From Synaphobranchus kaupii (lineage: Eukaryota > Chordata > Actinopteri > Anguilliformes > Synaphobranchidae), in NCBI GenBank assembly GCA_029718625.1, contig CM056391.1:22792305-22856304 (forward strand): a stretch of 64,000 bases of DNA, read 5' to 3'. Shown here piece by piece: positions 25,429 to 37,400 of this stretch. The notes beneath the pieces are model-generated. The model made no database searches. It was not told where the DNA came from and was given only the letters and a program-made list of their open reading frames with translations. Numbering within the stretch: the first letter of the stretch is position 1; each line of letters opens with the position of its first letter. The translations under genes were made by a program, and so were the position numbers.

Positions 25429-28400
25429 CTGCAAACACAAAAGATGGCATTCTTAGTCTTTTCCCTGAGGAATTCCCACTGCAGACACCAGTATCTAATA
25501 CACACAAAACGAGCAATATCACTCATCCCGAGTGGAGAGTCTCTAACCAAGAAAAAAAAAAAAAAAGTGCTATGTTCAGTTACACTGGATCGGGTACCTG
25601 GAGTGCGCCATCATACTGCCTCTGCTCTCTCCCATCCTCCGGCTGTCAGGGTAACTCCCGCCCTGGGAGCTCGGGCCCCCATGCCAGTCCTTGCGGGGGC
25701 CCGGGTCCCTGCTGTGCCGTTCCACCACCACCTGTCGTCCTGTGCTGAAATGCTGCAGAGAAACGAAAGTAGGCCGTCATTTCCCTCCGATTATATACCG
25801 GTATCAAACTTCCCTTTAAACTGGTCATTGGACCCGTTTTCATTCATTTCCCATGATTAACAAGTGTGCAAAAATATCTGAATAATCCATTGGTACACAA
25901 ACACAGCTTTTTCCACATCATGTTAGGGAGAAAACGATAGGCCTAAATAAAATTTTTAATAATCCGTTTTAATCACTAAGCACACAAATTATACACCACT
26001 GTTAACTCCCGCATTCGCTTCAAGCACAACCTGCAATAAAGGCTAACAAAACGTGCGCTTCAAGATCGTTTAAATGACAAAATCTGCACACTGCACATCT
26101 TTGCCATGAATATTCTCAGTGTGAGTGCAGGGAATGAGTAGGCTACATGTATCCACAATTTGAAATAATGTGAAGATGTGCACAATTTTTCAGGGCACAA
26201 TTCTTCGATGCAAATACATTTTATTACTCGTTTCATAGCCTAATTGAGGACAAGTGGCTATATCTGATGGTATTGAGTATTATGTGATTATAATATATTG
26301 TGCTTATATGCATTTAATAATGTCAACGTTGAAGCTCTGCAGATGCACTTTTATTTTTAAATTGTAATTACAATATAACGGGGTATTGTTCGTGTGGGGA
26401 TAACTACACTGGTGTAGGCTCATGAACTGTATGCCACCAGTTAAACCAAACACCGTGATGAGCCTAACGGAGACTGAAAAAAAATAACGGTCAAGCAGGC
26501 TTGGGTCTATTCTGACTGGAAATGTGCTTCAATGAACAAGAAAGAAGCACTCACTCACTATTATCACTTCACTTCCAGAAGAAAAGGGCGGGCACAGCAA
26601 AATGTGTCGAGTCAAACAGTGGACTGAGCTTGCTCACCTGTTCCCCCATCACCATGGGACGGCCCCCATCTCGGCCGCTGAAGCTGGACCTCCCTCGGCT
26701 GCCAGAGGGGGCGCCCCTGAGTCCCGGCCCAGGAGTCTCCCTGCCCGATCGTTCTGGACGTATTCGAACAGCTCCCCTTCACACCACCATCAGACAGGCA
26801 GACCAGTTACATTCAGGATAGAGCCATTACAATTTTCTCAACTGGCATTACTGCAAGGTATTGAGCCTCACACATTGCCTTCAGCAAAGACTAAACTATA
26901 TCTGCAGGGGTCCATATGCATGCCTAGGTTGCTCCATGAGCTCAATGGCACCGCCCTTCCTGGATGAGACTTACCGGATGTCTCCCTTGCTGGCCGCTAT
27001 CCCGCCGTCATTCTTCCAGGCTCCGTGGCCGGTTTCTCTGGGGGAGCGGGTGTGGGACACGCCCGGCAGGCCTCCTCTGGCCCCTGCTGGCCGCTCGGGC
27101 AGGGTGACGGTCCTGCGTTCGTCGCGGTCGCGGATCTCTCGCCGGTCCGTGTCCCGCAGCTCCCCGCGGGGAGGGGGAGGGGGTTCCGTCCTTCGCGGCG
27201 CATCGAATCCCTTGGGGTAACGGTCGAACCCGGAGCCCTCTCTCCGGGCTGGGGGGCGGCTCTTCTTCGCCTCGGGCTCGTTCTCGAAGCGGTTGCGTCT
27301 GTGGAGCGGCACACGAGGGGCGAGTCGGACAGGGAGCAGTGTAAACAGCTGGTTGCGTAACATGGCGCCTGCAGTCGTTGGCCCTGCACGAGGGCAAGGC
27401 TTCTGAAGGACGGACCCGTACCTCTCGAACGTGTTGGGCTCCACTGAGGACCCCTCCTGGAAACGGCCCCTCTCCCTCTGCGGGAACTCATTAAAGCGGT
27501 TCTGCTGTCGGCTGTAGTCAGAGCCCTGACTCAGCCGGCCCTCGGACTCCGTCTGGATCTTTTTATTGCCGTTCCAATAGGGATCGTCCCTCCTGGGGTT
27601 GGTAAAAATGTACAGACGGACATGCTGATCAACAGCTGTGTGCCACCTTCATCTAGTTTTTTGTGACATTGCACAGGTTTACCAAAGGGGGAAAAAAAAT
27701 GCGGCCATTACATAAATGCAGTTATCTGAATACTCAACACGTGGCAAGTCACATTAATGCATACAAGGTGAAGCCCAGTGAGCACTGAGAAGAACCAATG
27801 AGCCCTGCTTAACAAGAGAGAACAGCCTTTACCACCAACAAAAGACATCCAATCTCATTATGTCATGAGGACGACAAAAATGTTCATCAACCGGTTTAAA
27901 ATCTTAAAGCCATCAAAACGAGACGTCAAATGGCGTGTGTGGCTACTACTGGAAGCAACACAACCTGGCTGTAATTGAGTTGTCCCCTTCCTCTTATAGT
28001 CTTGACATGCATGTTCCTGTTCATTGGCTTCTGAACCTTAAATGCCACACGTCCACCCAGCTCATGCCACATGTTAAATGGGGCTCCAGTCTGGCGAGTA
28101 GGGTATCCGCGGCATAACTCACATTCTCGTGTTGAAAGAAAGCCCTGGTTACCAGAGTAACATGAGGTCATGTGCAGTCTAGCTGGAATGTTGTCAAATC
28201 AGGATGAGCCCACAGGAAGGGCAGTGCAGTTCTTTTTAATTGATGAGCAAAGTTTTCGCTGCTTCTTTACACTGACATACTGAGCAACTCCGATATACAA
28301 GCCTGTGGCCACAAAGGGCACTGCTAGAGTAATTTCCAATCAAATAAAGCATCTATCATACACGGTTCTCATTAAAAACCTAGTTGGCAAATGTGTATGG

Positions 28401-31400
28401 CTATAATGTTAAGCAATGCATTTTCTCTCAGCCGTTTGTTGTGTGCACGAGGGTCGCCTCCAAACCTGTGGTCCACGTCCCGCCCTCTCTTCAGCGAGTT
28501 CCTCTTCTCCTGCTCGTAACGCAGCTGCTCCTGCTGGCGCCTAAGCTCCTCCCTCTCTCTGGCCAGGCGCTCTGCCTCCTTACGACGCTCCTGCCGACAA
28601 CAGGGGACGTTAACTTTTACTGCTGTCAGTTAACTGCTCAGCACCTGGGTGCGTGTGCCAGCTCGTGTGAGGCAATATTCGTCTTTCAAAACAACTAGTT
28701 TGCTGTGCCATGTATTTTTACTGGTAGCTGAACGTCTACAATCGACCACTTGCAACAAAAAGCAACATTTTGATTGACATATTTGGGGAAAGCTTGACTA
28801 GCTAAGGTGCCGGGAGGGATTTTCAGATGAGTAACGGACCGAGAAACCAGGTCATTTCCAAACCACCAAACAGCAGTGGGGGCCAAGCGAGCTCGAGAGG
28901 GGAACAGGGGACCCCCGGTTACCTGCTCGATCCGGATCCGCTCCCTCTCCAGACGCTCCCTCTCCATACGCTCGCGCTCCAGCTTCTGCCGCTCGATCTC
29001 CAGCCTCTGCCGCTCTCTCAGCAGGTGCTCCCTCTCCTCGCGCTCCCGCAGCAGGCGGATCCGCTCCCTCTCCCGCCGTTCCTGCTCCGCGATCTCCCTC
29101 CGCCTGCCAACGACCAAGCAGCCCGTCAAACGTGGCTTCGGAAAGGGCCGAGAGCCGGCGGCGCCCCCCCCCCACCGACTCGAGGTCCGTCACGCCCGCG
29201 GCGGGTTTTGAGGCTCACCTCCGCAGCTCCATGGCCCGTCGTATGCGCTCCAGCCGGACCACGCGCTCGCGCATCCTCTGCTCCTTCATCTGCTCAAAGG
29301 GCAGGATCTCCTTGTTGGCTTTGTTGGGAAACATTCTGCCTTTGTTTCTTAGCATCTCCATCTGAAAGAAATATCAAAGGAGTGGGTTAATGAATTTGTT
29401 TAGAGAAAAGGTATGTGAGACCAGGGAAACGGTTCCGTGTGGAAGTATTGAAGTAAAAACCAATGTGGTAAACAGACCTCTTCGGGGGGGATGAAAGACC
29501 TTGGCCGACGAGGCATCATGTTGGGAAAAACCGGCTACATGGAAAACAAGCAACAAAAATTTTAATTTAAAAATGTAAGTTAAGAGTACATTCTAACCTG
29601 TAAATATTGCTGACCTGCTATTGTGTCAGACATTTAATTTGGGGGCAGTAAGGGGGGGAGGGGAACCAAATTTTTTTTTTTAAAACACAGACTAGCATCC
29701 TCCTGGGAAGGAGCAGTGCGCAGTACCTTGTCGAACCTCCCGCCCCTCCTGAATGGTGGTCGGATTTTACTGAAGCCCGGGTCGTTTTTCGTCTGATCCA
29801 TGGCAACCATCTTCCCAGGACTCTTGGGACCTGAACAGAACACAGAGCACAAATACAGGTCAGCTTGGTTACACGGCACCTCTGTCAGGGTTCATCCACA
29901 ATAAGGCTGCCACAGGACCGCTTACGTCCATGTTTCTTTTCCTCCTTTTTGGAAGCGTCTTGGCTGGACCCAGACGACACGGCCTCCGTCTTTGAGCTCT
30001 TAGACTCTTGTTTCTTGGAGAATTCCTTGCTGTCCTTGTCGGAAGGCTTCTCAGATTTTTTTTCTTCTTTTTTAGAAGACACTGGTGTTCTAAAAGATGG
30101 CGGGAAAAATATTAAATTTTTTGTTGGTGTGATTCGGTGTTTTATTTAGAATTTGTGTTTTCCTCAAACTTACTTGCTGGTCATCTTCATCCCAGTGGCA
30201 GAACGTTTCTCTCCAGAGGTCTTGCTAGAGCTCGATTTCTCTTCCGCTTCTTTTTTGGAAAATTCCTTTTTAAACGGATCGCTTTTAACCTGACAAAAAC
30301 CGATACACATTAACCAGGTAGTTCCGCATATCAGAACCAATATGAACTTTGCCTCAGTCAAAGCTCTACATGGAATGCTCAAGTGTGCTGAAACTGCAAC
30401 ACAGCTGCTGCTTCCTCCTCTGAAGCAAAGCTAAAAGTAAGTTTGAATGGTCCCTCTTAAGCACTATACAACTTCATAAGCACTACTTAACCCCTTCATA
30501 AGCACTACATAATCATTCACAAACAATTATGTCAATAACCGCAACTATTCACAAGGAGCGTTATGTCACCACTGATGCTACAAGTGACACACACCATATG
30601 CACATTTGTGCTTATTGGCATAAGCATGTCTGAGTACTCCAAACAATGCAAAAGAATAAATAAAAAGTGCATTCACGTGACACCTTACCCGGTCAACGGA
30701 GATTTGCTGTCCATGGAGTTCAGTGCGGTCAATGTGGGAAATGCACCTAGCCACTTCTGCACTTGAGGACATTGTCACAAGTCCATAGCATTTGGCTCCG
30801 GGGCTACGGGCATTGGTTACTACTTTAGCACTAATAACCTGAAATGAGGGACAAAAGAATGCAAAAATGCATCAAGGCAATGTAATATTGTAATTTAGCC
30901 AATTAATCCTGGTTACCATAATGCAGCAAACAAGAAAAATGACAACATAACATACACATTCAAATAACAAGCTTAATATTTGGATGGAAAGGCTAAATTC
31001 AATATAAACTTATCACAGAACAATGGCCTTAGTCACAACAAACTTATTCAAGGTCTTACTAACGTGCGGTTTTATTTTTTCTATGGAGACGGAGACAACA
31101 AAAATAACAGCATTGCTTTTCAGGCTTGTAACCCTTTCCCCTAATCTGAAATGCCATGCTGGTAATCACCAGCCGTGCTCATGGCCTCCAACCTCATCAA
31201 TTTGGGAGAGCACAGACAAGCATGTGCTCTCCTCCAACACACACAATACGAGGCAGCTGCTTCCATTCCCACCACAGTACGCAAGCTGAGCCAGTTCAGA
31301 CATGACTGGAGGAAGACAACGGAGCATACAACGGACACTCGATGTGACCATTGGGGGTCGCTGGTAAGCAACAAGACACCGTCATCCAGGCCGACTAAAT

Positions 31401-34400
31401 CCCTCCCTCTCCCCTCAGGGCAGCCAGCCTGTCAGTGCTGGCTCAGTCCAAACTAGATACCGGACATTAGCACTTTTTTATGAAACCGGTCAATCTGACA
31501 CTACCTTTCCATATTTCCCAAAGAGGTTCTTCAGGTCAGCCGCTTTGGTGTTGGAGGACAAGCCGCTCACCCACAGATTGCGCGGCGAGCTCCCAGTGCT
31601 TCCGCCACTTGTACCTGCTCAAACAGTGTAGTAATCGCAAAAAACACTCGCACACACGCAGACGCTACAGAAAAAACATTGCAGAGAATGAGAAGTGTAC
31701 CCAAGAACAGATCTAGAATCAGTGTTCCATTTAGCCAACAGGGAAGATGTGAGGGTACCATAATCGTTTGGAATGAGCAGCCAGCTACAGTATAATTAGG
31801 GCCACCGGTTTGTCTCCACCATGTGACCTGCAGGGATTTAAACTCGTTTCAATGGTTATCCTCCCGAGTTCCCCATAGGCATCCAACAGCACAGTCAATT
31901 GACTAATCATTTAGTTGATCGAATATGGAGAGTCAGGAAATAAAGTGAACATGGATGGAAGTTTAAATGCTACGAAAAGCATGTCAGACGTGAGCAAGTG
32001 GTCCTCACTACTGGTCCTGGAGAGCCGCAGGGTCTGCTAGCTTTCTTTGTTACTCAGCACTTTAACACAGCAATTGGTCAATCAAAGCAACGGATTACAC
32101 AGTTAACGCCCAGTCACCTGGATTCTTGGGTCTGAATCGGACATTGATCTTAAGAAAAAAAAAAAATAAATAAAACCAGCAGACTCTGTGGCTCTCCAGG
32201 ACCAGGATTGAGTATCACTGCAGTAAAAAAAAAAAGCATTCATATAAAGCAGAGGTGTCCAATCATATCTGAAAAGGTCCAGTGTGGGAGCAGGGTTTTG
32301 CTTTAGCCCAGCACTAAGACACCAGATTCTACTTAAAGGTGCACTAAGCAGGATTATTGCGCAGAAAATAAAATAACCATGCTCAGTCATATATACACTA
32401 CTCACAAAAAGTTAGGGATATTCGGCTTTCGGGTGAAATTTCAGGATGAACCTAAAATGCACTATAACCTTTACAGGTGAAATTAATTTGACCTTCTCTA
32501 AACTTTTGAATGCACATGTCCAACTATTCAATGTTTCAGTACTTTTTGCACAACTTGCTGTTCTCTAACAAGGAGCTGAACGGCAAAATTCACAACAGGT
32601 GTTTGATCCATGAATCGACCAATAAATTTCCTGGTTCTATTAGAATTGGTATTTAAACAGTCCTCTTCATCATGCTGTTCACATTTTGACATCATGAGAC
32701 CAAGACGACACCTAACAATCGATCAACAGTACCTCGCCATTGCGAGGCTTCAAACAGGATGTTCTCAGAGGGAAGTGGCCACTGAGCTTAGAGTGTCACA
32801 GAGTGTCATCAGCAGGTTGCAACAGAGATACAGAGAGACTGGAAGAGTCACAGAAAGGCATAGAAGTGGACGTCCTTTGGCCACATCCCACACTGATGAC
32901 CGCTTCATTGTGAACAGTGCCCTGCGGAACCGGATGATGAATGCCACTCAACTCCAGGCACATTTAAGGGAGGTGAGAGGCACCCAAGTGTCACGTCAGA
33001 CCATTCGAAACCGTTTACATCAGCGTGGTCTGCGTGCTAGATGACCTGTAAGGGTATCTGACCACACCACCAGGCACAGGCGTCATCGTCTTGCATGGGC
33101 CAGGGAGCATTTACGCTGGACGAGGGACCAGTGGGCCTCAGTGCTGTTCTCTGATGAAAGTCGATTCACGTTGAGCAGAAATGATGGCCGCCAACGATGT
33201 TGGAGACGTCAAGGAGAGCGCTATGCATCAGCCACTGTTGTCACCAGACGACCCTTTGGTGGTGGCGGTGTTACAGTGTGGGCAGGTGTGTCTAGTCAAT
33301 ACAGAACTGCCCTACACTTTGTGAATGGTACAGTGACAAGCCCATACTACCTGAATAACATCATTAATCCAGTCATTGTGCCCCTGCATGAACAACACAG
33401 TCCTAATTTCATCTTCATGGACGACAATGCTCCAGCTCATCGAGGTCGCATCATTAGGGAAAGGCTGCTGGAGACTGGGGTACCTCAAATGGAGTGGCCT
33501 GCACTTTCTCCAGACCTGAATCCCATAGAAAACCTATGGGATCAGCTGACTCACCGTGTAGAGGCTCGTAACTCTGTACCCCAGAACCTCAATGACCTGA
33601 GGGCCGCCCTTCAAGAAGAGTGGGATGCCATGCTTCAGCAGACAATAAGTCGACTTGTGAACAGCATGAGACGTCGTTGTCAAGCTGTAATTGATGCTCA
33701 AGGGCACATGACAAGTTATTGAGACATTGACATTTTTGTTGTGGTATACCCACCACTGTTGTTGGCTTTTGTTTCAATAAATTGTTTGAGATGAGGAAAT
33801 CACCATTGCATGCTTCTACTTAAATGCCCTACTTTCATGATACGTATAATATCACTGTAGCGTGAACTTACATTTTCCATAAATTTCACCCGAAAGCCAA
33901 ATATCCCTAACTTTTTGTGAGTAGTGTATATGGAGCACTGGCAATCACATTTAAAAAAAAAAAAATTTTTCCTTGTTCAGAAACCTTCCTCCGCTGCCTG
34001 TATTTATTATTCCAAGATGTGTTTGGGAGGTTTCTGGGTGTGGCGCTCTTTTCTGTGTGGGGAGGGATCAGGTTTCAGCTGAGCATTTGTAGCCAGCAGG
34101 CTACTGCAATGGTAGAGATGAAGCGTAATTCGCCTACAGCAAAGCCAAAGAACAAGCCGACAGTCAACCTAGGATTTGCTTTTCCTTGATAGCGACAGGT
34201 TTTGCAAGGGTTTGAAAAGTGACTCGGAGTTGCCATGTTTTCTGTTGAACCTATGTAACGTTACCTCTAAGTAACAATGTCATAGTATGTTGTATTTGAG
34301 AAAATAAATAACATTTATATACAAATATCTTCATGAGTTGTAAAAAGGGTATTAGCTAGGCATGATAGATAAGATAGTCTGCTAATTTTACTTATTCCAC

Positions 34401-37400
34401 ACACGATTCAGTCTTAACATCCCAGTTCTAAATTAATGTTCAGAATAACGTTAGCTAAATACTGAACAAGGAAAAACGGCACAAAATAGCTGCAACTGCA
34501 CTAGGGAGTAGCTACCGTTACAGTAACGATGTTCCTATGCGGTGTACTTAGTGTAAAGATCGTTATATCACCTTTTGACTCTGAAGAAGCCAAGTCGAAA
34601 CGTCAGTTGTAATTAATAAACGCGCTTAATTCCAATACGGGTGCTCCAGTGTTTACTCTGGGTTGTCTGTGATGAGCTCGGTTACATTTCTCTATATGCA
34701 CTGACCCATACAGAGAGCACTGTCTCCCTTTTTCAAGCTTTGAAGTGCGCGGGTAGCTTTTATTTACTGCCTAATTACTGTTACTATCCATATAGAAAAA
34801 TGCATGTTGCTAAAAAAAAAATAAATATATATTTTCATTTAATCTTGGCTTGACATTTTGCTTGCTGCGCTCAAGCACGATTCTTGAGCTCAATGGAGGT
34901 GAGTGGGCAGGTTTAGGACGGAGGACACTTCTTTGATTGTAAACACAGGACCATAGCAAGGCTAGAAAGAAATTTTGCATAGTGCACCTTGCAGGTCTTG
35001 ATTGAAGACCAAGATTAGTTCATTAGTTGAATCAATTTATTTAAAAAAAATTTTGTGCAAGTTAAATTTAACTGCTCTCATTTTTAACATTTTATAACAT
35101 TTCCCACTGCTTCTAGTAAAACATAATATGCCCCTGTAAAACATTTATTAATACTGCAGCGTGTCCATGGTCTTAAGTAATTGTTGTCCATGCTTAATTA
35201 GCGGCAATTACTTTAAAACTTATATTGAGGTGGTGCAAATGGAATAATTGTTCGAGAAGTGGCTTGACAAAGAGGCCATCACGACCTCTAGCTGCCGGAG
35301 GACTGAAGTACCATGCGAGAAAACAAGGGGAGACAAACTGGTGGCCCTAAGAATAATCACCGCATGGCATGTGGTTAAGGTATGTGTAAATCCCCAGACC
35401 ACAAATCATCGTCACATATATTTGGTTAGCAAAGTAGCAAGCCAGCCAACATTACAGCAAGCTAGCCAGCGATCTAAAATTAAATTCTAACCAAATGAAA
35501 CTGAAAAGAAACCATTTGTTTGCCAAAGGCTCAAATGGTTATTTAAAATGGTACAACGCTAGGTTACTTCTAATAATGTTTATTAGCTACAGTAGCATGT
35601 ACCAAGCAGTAGGTGATTATGCATTCTGGCAGATTATGTAAATGTCAGACTGCAAAATGCAGCCAGCCAGCTTTAGCTACAATTAAGATTAGCAAAAAAC
35701 AATGCTAACAGAATATTCTGAAAGGTTGTATAAATAAATGTTAGCTATCTTTGTCAATTGGCTAATTTATTGACAACCCAGGAAAGTAAACCAAATGAGA
35801 CTAATCATGAGATACATGCGCAGACAAATCCAAAAAAATCTTTGCTTTTGAGAATTCTGTCCATTCTTGGCATGGAAATACTTTTATGATGAGGAACAAC
35901 TTGAAAGACATACCTTTTTCATCCTTTGTGGCCTTTCCATCTTTGTCTTTTGAAGAACTATAATGCAAACATTGCAACAATAAAAACAGAAACAAGAAAA
36001 TGAGCACCAGTACATGAAGCCATGTGCGCAAAATGACAAAAAAAAAAGAAAGAAAAAAGACCACCATAAACCACCATCATTAAAAAAACAAAAACAAAGA
36101 AAAAAACAAAAACAAAACCTTCTGCGCTTAACAAAAAAGAAAAATAATCCCCAAAGGCAAGGCTTGCACTTGGACAAAACTCCAATAATGGCTTCTTTCA
36201 TTGCTTTTCCACAGGTGAGGAGTGGGACAGGTTCTCTGCCAATCTATTCCCTGGACAATTGAAATCCTCAGGAGTGGAACGGACTTCTCTGCAAATCATT
36301 TCATAGGATTCTGACAACCTCTGACATCACGGACTACTTTTCACTCTTTTTTTAAACCCTTCTTAAGTGGGAAATGGAAAAGGCAATAAAAGTGCTGGAA
36401 TCGTGAAAAGTAAACAGACGTGTTCTCATCTCTTGGTTTATGCCATAAATTACTCAATTTGAAAAAACAAATGAAAAGTAACCAATGACAGGATTAGGTA
36501 CACCAATGAACATTTCTTTTAAAAGAATCTTGAGGCTACGCACAATGCTGGGTTCTTAGTGAGAGCTGGAACTTGGTAGTAGTATCTTAAAGAACTGACA
36601 TAGAAAGACAAACCTCTTTGCTTGACCCGTTGCCCCAGTAGATGAGGGGCCTTTCTTCCCAGAATCCTTTTCTTTGTCTCCCATTTCAGCCTTCTTCAAG
36701 GCCTCTCTGCTCTCCTTCTTTGTGGGGTCAGTCTTCAGTCCATCATCTTTCTTACCATCTCTATGGCCCTCTTTCACTTCCGGCTTCATGTCTTCCTCCG
36801 GGCTCATCTCGGCAGAGGGCTCTGGCTCGTCACAGCCCTTGTCTGCCTCTGAATCTGGAAGTTTCACATGTTTACCTGTTTCCAGGAGATCATCGCCATC
36901 AACATCCAACGTGATGGCATCTTCTGCCTGGATTGTGACGGATATGTTATCGTCCTCGACTTCTTTATCGTGGGCAGCGGCTTCGCTTTCCATCTCCACT
37001 TGTTCAGCCTCTGCGAGGCCATCTTCACAGGGGAGACGTTTAGAATTTTCACGAGTACCATCATCAGTATCAGTTACATCTGAGGGATTTAACAAGGATA
37101 AAACATGGCAAAAAAAAAAAAAAAACACATTGGTTTAACATTTACAATTCCTGTGCTGACCTAGAGAAAGTAGAATAGAAAGCAAGTTTAGTATAAGCGC
37201 TCAGTGAACGTCAGAAAACCACATAGGTGTACACAAAACATACATTCCTCATTGAGAGAAAAAGTTGTGTGATTCAACAATCTTCAAGCCATTTTAACCA
37301 CCAAAACCTTTATCACAATCCTTACAGTGATGGATATGTAATCCCGCTTCATTCGGTGAAGCTCCAATCCATCAGAAATCAAATGATCCACATTCTTCAG

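Noticed and set aside
28827..29390. Ser/Arg/Leu-rich plus-strand frames
   Set aside because: They are antisense to the sltm coiled-coil exons, whose minus-strand reading matches SLTM and splices in phase.
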